DNA from: Winogradskyella wichelsiae | Lineage (GTDB): Bacteria > Bacteroidota > Bacteroidia > Flavobacteriales > Flavobacteriaceae | Assembly: GCF_013403925.1 (NCBI RefSeq) | Contig: NZ_JABFDJ010000002.1 | Span: forward strand, 186,001 to 250,000 | Length of the DNA stretch: 64,000 bases | Direction: 5' to 3' | In this document: in pieces, positions 35,161 through 43,780 of the stretch | Layout: each line of letters starts with the position of its first letter | Numbering within the stretch: the first letter of the stretch is position 1 | Translations under genes and position numbers: made by a program | Notes under the pieces: generated by a model | Seen by the model: the letters and a program-made list of their open reading frames with translations, nothing else | Told to the model about the DNA's origin: nothing | Databases searched by the model: none

Positions 35161-35454
35161 TACTATTAAAACGAAAAAAACAACGATATAAAAAAAAGGA
35201 TCCAATATATGGAATACTAAACTTTTTAAATTCTGAAAAAAATTACCAAAATTTAATCTTTATACATAAGCACCGTATTACACCCTCAATTAAGTTAATA
35301 AGGTTTTGTGTGTTCGTGCGAAGCATAAAAAACAAAAACCTCTGATGGAGCCTATAATATTAACTATATCCTACAATCAAAGGTTAAATCTTAAACTATT
35401 TATCAAGCTATAGTACAGTTAATATACAATCACTGTATCATCTTGCACTAGTTT
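35161..35454. other. Non-coding A/T-rich gap after the glp operon
   Basis: No convincing gene was seen. A 64-codon open frame at 35151-35345 begins inside the terminator and is Lys-rich junk. The only structure is AGGTTTTGT (35301-35309) facing ACAAAAACCT (35332-35341), with a small TTCG-CGAA hairpin in the loop. This could be a structured RNA or a decayed repeat. Confidence 0.45.
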
Positions 35455-36300
35455 TTAAATCATTTTTAAAGTATTCACTTCTTGCTCTGTCAGGTGTTTC
35501 CAGTGACCACGAGGAATATCTTTTTTTGTTAAATGACCAATAGCAACACAATCAATTCTAACGATATCATAACTAAGTTCATCAAATATGGTACGTAAAA
35601 TAGTGTTTCCTGTATTTTTAATTTTAATACCTACTTGATTTTTAGATTCCCCTTGTATGTAGCTGATTTCTTCTACAGAAACAAGTTTACCTTCAACTTT
35701 AAACCCTTCTTGTATCTTTTTTAAATCTTCGTATTTCAAATTCTTATCTAACTCTACTTGAAATAGACGAGCTACACCATTTTTAGAATTAGTGAATTTT
35801 TGTACTACTTTATCATCGTTAGTAAATAACAACAATCCTACAGAGTTTCTACCTAAACGGCCAATAGGCTTTATACTAGCATTAGTAGCATTAGCAACTA
35901 AATCCATAACGGTTTTACCTTTACCTTCTGCGGTTGTTGTTGCAAATCCTTTTGGTTTGTTTAATAAGACATAAACACTAGGCTCTGGAGTAATACGTTG
36001 ACCATCATAACGCACCTCATCAGTACGTTTTACTTTGTGCCCCATTTCGGTAACAACCTTACCATTAACCGTCACTAAACCAATAGCTATATTTTCATCA
36101 GCTTCGCGACGCGAGCAGATACCAGAATTCGCTATATATTTATTTAAACGCATCTCATCGGGATTAGATGGCTTACTTGCTGCTGTTTTCTTTTTTACGG
36201 GAGCATTACCTCTAGCTAAACTATCGGTTTTACTATTAGCATTTCCTCTTCCTGAAGTTTTTCCTTTTCCTTTCCCTTTGCTATCTTGATTTCTGCTCAT
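35455..36300 (-). CDS. Pseudouridine-synthase-like (RluB/RsuA family) protein lacking the catalytic Asp
   Basis: 281 residues. After a basic disordered tail (1-48) comes an S4 RNA-binding domain (about 50-110, MRLNKYIANSGICSRREADENIAIGLVTVNGK) and the RsuA/RluB catalytic domain. The family motif GRLD is here GRLG: residue 150 is Gly (codon GGT, 35851-35853), not the invariant catalytic Asp. The usual N-R-I-V-R-R stretch is NTILRTI. Other family features remain (LLNKPKGFATT, GLLLFTND, KKDIPRGHWKHLTEQEV). It is therefore probably unable to make pseudouridine and may act as an RNA-binding assembly factor. Last gene of the mevalonate-ubiA run. Confidence 0.9.
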   Translation of the reverse strand: MSRNQDSKGKGKGKTSGRGNANSKTDSLARGNAPVKKKTAASKPSNPDEMRLNKYIANSGICSRREADENIAIGLVTVNGKVVTEMGHKVKRTDEVRYDGQRITPEPSVYVLLNKPKGFATTTAEGKGKTVMDLVANATNASIKPIGRLGRNSVGLLLFTNDDKVVQKFTNSKNGVARLFQVELDKNLKYEDLKKIQEGFKVEGKLVSVEEISYIQGESKNQVGIKIKNTGNTILRTIFDELSYDIVRIDCVAIGHLTKKDIPRGHWKHLTEQEVNTLKMI

Positions 36301-36408
36301 GTTCTAAATTTTTCGCAAAGATAAACAATAGTTTACATCTTGCACTTAATTATTAAAGTTGTTTAATCCCTTTGACTTACAATACTCTAAAAATAGTAAG
36401 TGAGCACT

Positions 36409-37311
36409 CTAAATTCTATTTAACACTATGGAAACATCAATTAGTAAAATTGAAAAAACACCACTAACAATTATAAATTTCAGAGTATTATGGAGTATTA
36501 AATAATGGGTTTTCGTATTTGATTTTAATAGTATAATAAGATAAACCAGTAATAATACAATACTGAGATAAAAGAAATAATACATGTGTCCAATTTTAAA
36601 AAAAAGTATCAGTATTACTGCCGAAATAATAGTTAAAACAGCAACAATAGTCAGCATTAACTTAGACATTTTTTCACCGTAAACTACAGGAATCGTTCTG
36701 TAATTTAAAGCTAAATCCCCTTTTATATTTTCTAAATCCTTAGTGAGCTCTCTCATTGAGATTAATAAGAATAGAAATATACCATGAGCAAAAACAACAT
36801 GTTCAAAATTCTGATAATAAATAAAAATTGCAAAAAAGGGTGTTACAGTAAGTATTGCCGACACCAAGTTACCAACTAAAGGTCGCTTTTTAAGACGATG
36901 AGAATAAAACCAGATTGCAAAAATGTATATTGAGAAGAAAACAACAGCTTTAAATGATACGTAACTAGCAAAAACAACAGCAACAAAATTCAATACAAAA
37001 TAAAAAGACAGTTTTGTGTTTTGACTAACCAAACGGTCAAGCATTGTTTTTCGAGGTTTGTTTATTAGATCTTTTTCAGAATCGTAGAAATTATTAATAA
37101 TATAACCCGAAGCAATTGTTGCAGAAGACGCTAGAACCAGCATTAATAAATTAATATCTAAAAGCACTGATTTTACAGGTTTATTATGTGCAAAAATATA
37201 AACCGATGCTAAATACTGAGCTATAACGACAACTAAAACATTGTAACCTCTAACAACAGAAAAGAGACTGAAAAATTTTAATAGAATGTGTTTCCGCCTT
37301 CTAGTTAACAT
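36409..37311 (-). CDS. UbiA-family prenyltransferase (geranylgeranylglycerol-phosphate geranylgeranyltransferase-like)
   Basis: 300 residues with eight or nine membrane helices. The first Asp-rich motif is NNFYDSEKDLINKPRKTM (about 69-86) and the second region is ELTKDLENIKGDLALNYRTIPVVYG (about 187-211). UbiA enzymes move a polyprenyl group onto an acceptor. Bacteroidota members at this locus are usually named after the archaeal glycerol-phosphate enzyme, but the acceptor is unproven here. It is downstream of the mevalonate genes (90-base gap). Confidence 0.88.
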   Translation of the reverse strand: MLTRRRKHILLKFFSLFSVVRGYNVLVVVIAQYLASVYIFAHNKPVKSVLLDINLLMLVLASSATIASGYIINNFYDSEKDLINKPRKTMLDRLVSQNTKLSFYFVLNFVAVVFASYVSFKAVVFFSIYIFAIWFYSHRLKKRPLVGNLVSAILTVTPFFAIFIYYQNFEHVVFAHGIFLFLLISMRELTKDLENIKGDLALNYRTIPVVYGEKMSKLMLTIVAVLTIISAVILILFFKIGHMYYFFYLSIVLLLVYLIILLKSNTKTHYLILHNTLKFIIVSGVFSILLIDVSIVLNRI

Positions 37312-37401
37312 AATTTGATTAAGAAAAATTAGAAATAAAACTTCAATCTACTTTAGTAAAACCCATTACTTAAAGCATACTTGAATAACGGAGTACTAAG
37401 T

Positions 37402-38331
37402 CTAGAAATTGTAAACAACTTCTAATTTCTGACCTTTAAGTGCTTCTCTAGCTTTATCTATATTTTCAGTGAACCCTAAGATATAACCTCCACCACCAGA
37501 ACCACAAAGTTTTAAATAGTAGTCATTAGTATCTAAGCCTTTTTTCCATAAGTCATGAAATTGAGCAGGAATCATAGGTTTAAAGTTATTTAAAACAACT
37601 TTAGATAATTGCTTCGTATTTTTAAATAACGATTTCATATCACCCTTTAAAAAATCATCTACACAAGCATCTGTATGCTTTATAAATTGATCTTTAAGCA
37701 TGCTACGGAAACCTTCATTTTTCATGCTTTCCATAAAAATACTTACCATTGGTGCAGTTTCGCCAACAATACCACTATCAATTAAAAATACAGCCCCTTT
37801 TCCTTCTGCTTTCTGTGAAGGAATACCTGTAGCTTCAATATTATCTTTTGAATTGATTAAAATAGGAAGACTTAAATAACTATTTAAAGGATCTAATCCT
37901 GAAGATTTACCATGAAAAAATGATTCCATATCAGAAAAAATGGCTTTTAACTTTAAGAGTTTTTCACGTGTTAAATTTTCTAAAACTGTAATTTTATCAC
38001 TTGCATATTTATCATAGATTGCAGCAACTAAAGCACCACTACTTCCTACTCCGTAACCTTGTGGAATTGAAGAATCAAAATACATTCCGTCATTAAGATC
38101 ACTGTGCAATTGATTGGTATTAAAAATCACCAAATTCTTATCTAAGCTTTCTAAATACGTTGCAAACCGTTTTAAACTAGCATTAGAATCTAAAGCTTCT
38201 TTAGTTTGGTTATCGCTAAGCTTTAGCGCACCATTATAAAAATTATATGGAATAGATAAGCCTTTAGAATCACGAATGATTCCGTACTCTCCAAATAAAA
38301 GAATTTTAGAATAAAATAATGGTCCCTTCAT
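37402..38331 (-). CDS. Mevalonate kinase-like GHMP kinase
   Basis: 309 residues. SKILLFGEYGIIRDSKGLSIPY (about 8-29) is the GHMP substrate motif. The ATP-binding motif is PQGYGVGSSGALVAAIYDKY (about 90-109). The third motif is LKLCGSGGGGYILGF (about 275-289). The substrate region MESFFHGKSSGLDPLNSYLS fits mevalonate kinase. It phosphorylates mevalonate in isoprenoid synthesis and follows mvaD by 40 bases. A phosphomevalonate kinase role cannot be ruled out. Confidence 0.86.
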   Translation of the reverse strand: MKGPLFYSKILLFGEYGIIRDSKGLSIPYNFYNGALKLSDNQTKEALDSNASLKRFATYLESLDKNLVIFNTNQLHSDLNDGMYFDSSIPQGYGVGSSGALVAAIYDKYASDKITVLENLTREKLLKLKAIFSDMESFFHGKSSGLDPLNSYLSLPILINSKDNIEATGIPSQKAEGKGAVFLIDSGIVGETAPMVSIFMESMKNEGFRSMLKDQFIKHTDACVDDFLKGDMKSLFKNTKQLSKVVLNNFKPMIPAQFHDLWKKGLDTNDYYLKLCGSGGGGYILGFTENIDKAREALKGQKLEVVYNF

Positions 38332-38371
38332 AAATTAAAAGCAATTACTTTAACAAATATACGTATTAAAA

Positions 38372-39457
38372 TTAGATTTGGTTCGCACCCAAACCAATTT
38401 GATCGCAAATATAATGTTCATTTTGACAATAGCTAACCAATTCATTTTTAATAAATTCAAGAACAATTTCGGTTTCACTTTCAGGATATAAAACATGTAC
38501 ATTTGCACCTGCATCTAGCGTAAAACAAACTTTAGAATCTGTCTTTGCTCTAAAAGCCCAAATTTTATTAATAATTTCTAATGTATTTGGTTTCATTAAT
38601 ATAAAATAAGGCATACTTGTCATCATCATAGCATGAAGCGTTAAGGCTTCACTTTCTACAATTTTTACAAATTCATTTAAATTACCCGAAGCTAAAATTG
38701 TTTTTAAATTCGCTAAATTATCATGTGCTTGCTTAAAACGTTCTTGAGCAAATGGATGTCCGTACATTAACTGATGACCAACTGTACTACTCACCTGCTT
38801 TTCTCCTTTATCAACTAACAAAATAGTGTCTTGGTAATTCTTGAAGTTAGAATGTACATCACCTTCAAATTTTACACCAAATAAATCTGAACTATCGGCT
38901 ATACTTTCATTCTCTCCCCAAACAACAAGTTCTCCTTCAATACTTCTGCATGCACTCCCAGACCCTAATCTTGCTAAAAAAGATGCTTTTTGATTAAAAT
39001 AATTAATATCGGAAGACCTTTCGACTGTATTCAACTTATCTTCAATACTCATTAAACACAAAGCAATTGCACTCATACCAGATGCAGATGAAGCAATACC
39101 AGAACTGTGAGGAAATGTATTTGAAGTATCTATTTTAAAATGATAATCTCTTAAAAATGGCATATAAGTTTCTATACGCTCAAAAAATGTTTGAATTTTT
39201 GGTTTGAAAGCTTCATTTTTTTCACCTTCAAAATATACATCAAAACTAAATTCTTTGTCTTCCTTTTTAGTATAAGTAACTTCCGTTATAGTTTTACAAT
39301 TAGAAAGAGTAAAACTTATAGATGGGTTTTCTGGAATTTGATCTTTCTTTTTCCCCCAGTATTTTACCAAAGCAATATTACTTGGTGAAGCCCATTTGAC
39401 TGAACCTGTTTCAAAATTAGTGTGGTATGATTTTAGAATAAAGTCTTGTGCTGTCAT
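38372..39457 (-). CDS. mvaD: Diphosphomevalonate decarboxylase
   Basis: 361 residues. WASPSNIALVKYWGKKKDQIPENPSISFTLS (about 22-52) is the signature; the GHMP phosphate loop is FPHSSGIASSASGMSAIALC (about 114-133); SGSACRSIEGELVVWGE (about 164-180) and FTLDAGANVHVLYP follow. The enzyme converts mevalonate 5-diphosphate to isopentenyl diphosphate. It shares a transcript with the kinase, UbiA and pseudouridine-synthase-like genes; the DUF1697 gene ends six bases before it. Confidence 0.95.
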   Translation of the reverse strand: MTAQDFILKSYHTNFETGSVKWASPSNIALVKYWGKKKDQIPENPSISFTLSNCKTITEVTYTKKEDKEFSFDVYFEGEKNEAFKPKIQTFFERIETYMPFLRDYHFKIDTSNTFPHSSGIASSASGMSAIALCLMSIEDKLNTVERSSDINYFNQKASFLARLGSGSACRSIEGELVVWGENESIADSSDLFGVKFEGDVHSNFKNYQDTILLVDKGEKQVSSTVGHQLMYGHPFAQERFKQAHDNLANLKTILASGNLNEFVKIVESEALTLHAMMMTSMPYFILMKPNTLEIINKIWAFRAKTDSKVCFTLDAGANVHVLYPESETEIVLEFIKNELVSYCQNEHYICDQIGLGANQI

Positions 39458-39463
39458 TACATA

Positions 39464-39997
39464 TTAAATATTGGACAAAGATAAGAGTTTTACCATTGTT
39501 TTATAGTTTCTGGCTGTAGCATTGACATCTAGATTTTTTTCGAAGTAACTTAAATTGAATTTAGATTTACCATAACCTTTAGAACAGAACAAATAAATAC
39601 AGTTATTTAAAATCTTATAAACATCATCTGGATATGTTTTTTCTGAAGTTGTTTTTATCAAATTTTCATTTGGAATATTACTCAAAATAACAAAATAACT
39701 ACTCTCTTTTTTATCATCACTAAAAGGGCAATTATTAAATATAATTTCTAATTCACTTCCTAAAAGCACCAAAACAGGAACTTCAAAACCAAAATGAGTT
39801 AATATTAAATTTTGAATCTTATTTTCTAAAGCTGTTTTATCATCTATATGCGATTGAAATAAAATATTACCACTTTGAATGTAAGTTTGCACATTTTCTA
39901 ATCCAGATTTAGATAATAAAGTTCTAAGCTCTTGCATTGAAACTTTTCTATGTCCACCAACATTAATCCCTCTTAAAAGTGCTATATAATTTCGCAT
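39464..39997 (-). CDS. DUF1697 protein
   Basis: 177 residues. The opening YIALLRGINVGGHRKVSMQELRTLLSKSGLENVQTYIQSGNILFQS is the DUF1697 signature. No enzyme function is known. No signal peptide or membrane segment. Its stop is six bases before mvaD, so it probably heads that operon. Confidence 0.93.
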   Translation of the reverse strand: MRNYIALLRGINVGGHRKVSMQELRTLLSKSGLENVQTYIQSGNILFQSHIDDKTALENKIQNLILTHFGFEVPVLVLLGSELEIIFNNCPFSDDKKESSYFVILSNIPNENLIKTTSEKTYPDDVYKILNNCIYLFCSKGYGKSKFNLSYFEKNLDVNATARNYKTMVKLLSLSNI

Positions 39998-40206
39998 ATT
40001 ACATCATGTTAAAGTATTAGCTATTGCTTATTAATAAAACTTATTGTGAATAATATTCATTTTACAAAAATCTACTAAAATATATTTACACAACAAAAAG
40101 ACACAATACCACCAATATTATAGGCACTTCATGGCTTTTAATTATTTAAAAACATTATCAATTAACTAATTAATATCTTTAAAATACAAATAAAATCGAT
40201 TAAATG

Positions 40207-40236
40207 TTGCAAAAGCTTCGTAAAAGTTTAGTTTTA
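40207..40236 (+). promoter_or_regulatory. Probable promoter of the hybrid histidine kinase
   Basis: TTG at 40207-40209, a 19-base spacer and TAGTTTTA at 40229-40236 (one mismatch to TAnnTTTG), 21 bases before ATG 40258. Confidence 0.55.
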
Positions 40237-40257
40237 CACTCTTAATAGTTGAATTAC

Positions 40258-42543
40258 ATGTGTTTCCCCAGATCCAATGCTATTATTATTTTATTTGTTT
40301 CCTTTTTTTTTACAGCTTTAAATGTAAATGCGCAAAAAAAGAATCTAACAGATAATAAAAGTGCATTTTATTCTTTTGATAGTTATACACTAGATCGGTT
40401 AGTTTCTAAAGACAGCCTCTACAAAGCTACTATACTCGTTAATGAAGCTATAGATTTCTCGAAAAAAAATAATTTCAAATTAACTGAAGCCAAGGCCTAC
40501 AACGCTTTAGGGACAGTTCTAGTTAAAACTTCTAATTTTAAAAAAGCGGAAAGTTATCATGAAAAAGCATATCAAATATTTGATTCACTGCATAATAAAA
40601 AAGGAAAAGATCTTGCTCTAGCAGGATTAGTAAATACTTATGTTCACGAAAAAAACTATAAGAAATTTGATAGTATATACCCTATAGCTCAAGCATTATC
40701 AAAATCTTTGAATAGTGAAATTTATTTTATAAATTTTGAGAATTTAATTAAAAGGAACTATTACAATTTAAAAAACAATAGTCTTTTAGAAACTTCTACA
40801 AAAGGATTAGAAATTATCAATAATACAGATTTCAGTACTCTAAACAACTCAAAAGATTATCGTACCGAAAATTTAAAGCAAGCTTTAACTTTATCTTATA
40901 AATACTACAACAGTATTGCTAGAGTAAAAGTGGACAACGTTACTTCTGAAGATTATACGGCTCTATTATCAATAAATGATAAGGATTTAATGTCTGTTTT
41001 AAAAACAGATATGAGTACTTATAGAAAAGTTGCTACACTAAATTATTATAAATATTCATATTTCACTTATGCTAATAAAAATTTAGACTCAGCAAATAAG
41101 TATCTTTTAAAGTCTGACAACTACAAATACACTGCATTAAGACTCAATGAAAAAAAAGAGGCCCGAAATGGCGAGTTAATTTCTAAGATAATTAATGCTG
41201 AACAACAACTAAATTTAGCTAATGAGATTCAGAAAAAAGATATTAATAATTCTAAAATTTTTCTACGAAGTACAATCATAGTTAGCATCTTATTTATTAT
41301 TACATTGGTTAGTTTCTTTTTCTACTTTAAAGTTAAAAAGAATATTGAAAAAATGAATAAAGCATTAACAGCTTCTAATTTAAAATTTGCAAAAATTGAC
41401 AAAGATAGGCTAGAGTTTTTCTCTATTTTAAGTCATGAATTACGTACACCAATTTATGGCATTAATGGTTTAGCGACACTTATTGACCAAGAAAAGGATG
41501 ATAAAAAGAAACAATCTTACTTAGACTCACTTATATCCTCAAGTAACTATTTATCTATTTTAATTGATAATATCCTACAAGCTAATCGCTTAAAATTTGA
41601 CAAACAAAGCCTCCGTTTAAAACCGGGGAAAATAAATACTATTGTCAATCATGTAGTAAGTACCGTTGCCGTTGCTGCAAAGAATAAAGGTTTAGATCTT
41701 AAAATTCATATTGATAAATCTGACGAACAAGAACACATTTTAATAGATAAAGTAGCCTTTAGTCAAATATTAATAAACTTAGCATACAATGCTATTCGCT
41801 ATACAAAAAAAGGCCATATTGGTATTAATGTTTTTGAAAAAAAGCGAGACGCAAACAATATCACCTTACGTTTTGAAGTAAAGGATACAGGTATTGGAAT
41901 AAGGGAAGAGCACAGGTCTATTGTATTCAGTGCCTTTGAAAATAAGGCGTTTTTAAATAAAAATAGTAGTGGCTCTGGATTAGGTCTTCATATTGTAAAA
42001 ACATTACTCGAAAGTCATAATTCGCAAATAGACTTCACATCTGTTCTTAATGAAGGCACTTGTTTTTTCTTTGAAATTACATTTAAGCTTGTCAATATCT
42101 CTGATGAAACTCAAAAAATAATATCTATATTACCGCATAGAGAGATGCGCGTATTGGTTGTTGATGACAATAAAATTAATCTTTTAATTACCAAGAAAAA
42201 TATAGAGAAAATTGAAGGTTACAGTTGCGAAACAGTATCTAATGGCAAAGAAGCTATAGCTGTCATAAAAAATAAAGATTTTGACATCATCTTAATGGAT
42301 ATAAACATGCCAGATATGGATGGCTACGAAGTTACTAGACACATTAGAATATTTAATTCTGGAACTCCTATTCTGGCACTAACGGCTTTAAATTCTAATG
42401 AAATTTTACAAAAAGCTGAAGAAGCAGGTATTAATCACATCATTACTAAGCCTTACATTTTTGAAGATTTTAAAGCTGTTATTATGTCGTACAGTGGCGA
42501 TAACGACAACTACTGTAAAATTATCGATGTCGATGCAATGTAA
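40258..42543 (+). CDS. Hybrid sensor histidine kinase/response regulator with periplasmic TPR-like sensor
   Basis: 761 residues from ATG 40258 (a TTG nine bases upstream is also in frame). A signal peptide (ending NVNAQ) precedes a helical, TPR-like periplasmic region (e.g. AKAYNALGTVLVKTSNFKKAESYHEKAYQIF), one membrane helix (about 336-358), HisKA with SHELRTPIYGI (His393), HATPase with NLAYNAIRYT, DTGIGI and SGSGLGL, and a receiver domain (about 630-755: VLVVDDNK, phosphorylation site Asp681 in LMDINMPDMDG, Lys731). No output domain. Needs an external HPt or response regulator. Its 3' end overlaps the convergent flavoprotein gene by 34 bases. Confidence 0.93.
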   Translation: MCFPRSNAIIILFVSFFFTALNVNAQKKNLTDNKSAFYSFDSYTLDRLVSKDSLYKATILVNEAIDFSKKNNFKLTEAKAYNALGTVLVKTSNFKKAESYHEKAYQIFDSLHNKKGKDLALAGLVNTYVHEKNYKKFDSIYPIAQALSKSLNSEIYFINFENLIKRNYYNLKNNSLLETSTKGLEIINNTDFSTLNNSKDYRTENLKQALTLSYKYYNSIARVKVDNVTSEDYTALLSINDKDLMSVLKTDMSTYRKVATLNYYKYSYFTYANKNLDSANKYLLKSDNYKYTALRLNEKKEARNGELISKIINAEQQLNLANEIQKKDINNSKIFLRSTIIVSILFIITLVSFFFYFKVKKNIEKMNKALTASNLKFAKIDKDRLEFFSILSHELRTPIYGINGLATLIDQEKDDKKKQSYLDSLISSSNYLSILIDNILQANRLKFDKQSLRLKPGKINTIVNHVVSTVAVAAKNKGLDLKIHIDKSDEQEHILIDKVAFSQILINLAYNAIRYTKKGHIGINVFEKKRDANNITLRFEVKDTGIGIREEHRSIVFSAFENKAFLNKNSSGSGLGLHIVKTLLESHNSQIDFTSVLNEGTCFFFEITFKLVNISDETQKIISILPHREMRVLVVDDNKINLLITKKNIEKIEGYSCETVSNGKEAIAVIKNKDFDIILMDINMPDMDGYEVTRHIRIFNSGTPILALTALNSNEILQKAEEAGINHIITKPYIFEDFKAVIMSYSGDNDNYCKIIDVDAM

Positions 42544-43727
42544 GCACTTGTCCAAGCATTCTGAAAGTTAAAACCACCCGTTACCGCATCTACATTAATG
42601 ACTTCACCAGCAAAATAGAGATTAGGAATTCTTTTGCTCTCAAAAGTTTTAAAATTTACTTCCTTTAAATCAACTCCGCCAGCTGTAACAAATTCATCTT
42701 TAAAAGTACTTTTTCCTGTGACCTGAAAAACAGCACTTGTTAATTGGTTAGCTAATGCTTCTAATTGTTGCTTATTAAGATCTGCCCAACGTTTATTATC
42801 TTCAATATCTGAAGCTAAAACTAATTGTTTCCATAACCGTTTTGGTAAATCGAAATGCGATAGATTAATTACAGTCTTCTTTGCAAATTCTTGTTTAAAA
42901 ACTTTTAGTTCGTCTAAACAAGATTCAAAATCTAGATTAATAAAATTGATTTCAATCTTAAAATCATAATCCATTTTCGCCAATTCTACAGCTCCAAAAG
43001 CAGAAAGTTTTAAAATGGCAGGCGCACTCATACCAACATGGGTTACAAGTATTGGCCCCTGTGATTCTAGATCCGTGCCAACAACTTTAATGTTTGCATT
43101 TTTAGCAACAACGCCAGGAATATCTTTAATGCGTTTATCTTTTATATCGAAAGTAAAAAGTGATGGAACGGGATTAATAATAGTATGCCCTAAACCTTCA
43201 ATAAGTTTCCAAATTTTAGGATTACTACCCGTAGCGATCATTACTTTATGAGACTGAAAATCGCCTTGAGATGTTTCTATTTTAAATCCACTTTCTAAAG
43301 CATCCATAGATTTAACCGAGTGATTATATAAAATCTCTACGTTATGCTTTTTAGCTTCATATAGAAAACAATCGATTATAGTTTGAGATGAATTTGATGC
43401 AGGAAACATACGTCCATCTTCTTCAATTTTAAGTTCTACACCACGTTCTTCAAACCAAGCAATTGTATCACCTGTCATAAACTTATGGAAGGGTCCTAAG
43501 AGTTCTTTTTCGCCTCTTGGATAGTTGTGCACCAATTCTGAAGGAATAAACTCAGCATGTGTTACATTACAACGCCCTCCTCCAGAAATCTTTACTTTTT
43601 GCAAACCTTCTTTACCACGCTCTAATAAAGCAACTGATAATTCTGGGTTTTGTTCGGCAATATTAATCGCTGCAAAAAAACCAGCAGCACCTCCACCTAT
43701 AATAATGACATCTTTGATAATAGACAT
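42510..43727 (-). CDS. HI0933-family flavoprotein (BaiN/RdsA-like)
   Basis: 405 residues. The FAD-binding motif is VIIIGGGAAGFFAAINIAEQ (about 8-27), followed by the family signature KVKISGGGRCNVTHAEF (about 44-60). TGGVDLKEV-like (TAGGVDLKEVNFKTFES) and FAGEVINVDAVTGGFNFQNAWTSAYIAS are the conserved C-terminal FAD contacts. The reaction is unknown in most members. The tail overlaps the histidine kinase gene. Confidence 0.93.
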   Translation of the reverse strand: MSIIKDVIIIGGGAAGFFAAINIAEQNPELSVALLERGKEGLQKVKISGGGRCNVTHAEFIPSELVHNYPRGEKELLGPFHKFMTGDTIAWFEERGVELKIEEDGRMFPASNSSQTIIDCFLYEAKKHNVEILYNHSVKSMDALESGFKIETSQGDFQSHKVMIATGSNPKIWKLIEGLGHTIINPVPSLFTFDIKDKRIKDIPGVVAKNANIKVVGTDLESQGPILVTHVGMSAPAILKLSAFGAVELAKMDYDFKIEINFINLDFESCLDELKVFKQEFAKKTVINLSHFDLPKRLWKQLVLASDIEDNKRWADLNKQQLEALANQLTSAVFQVTGKSTFKDEFVTAGGVDLKEVNFKTFESKRIPNLYFAGEVINVDAVTGGFNFQNAWTSAYIASTSIILQ

Positions 43728-43780
43728 AAATTTATTTAAGAAATTGAGTAATTCAGTCTATCAGCTACTAATTTCACCTG

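Noticed and set aside
35151-35345. 64-codon open frame after the glp operon
   Set aside because: It starts inside the terminator hairpin, is Lys-rich and aperiodic, and has no promoter or homologue-like pattern.
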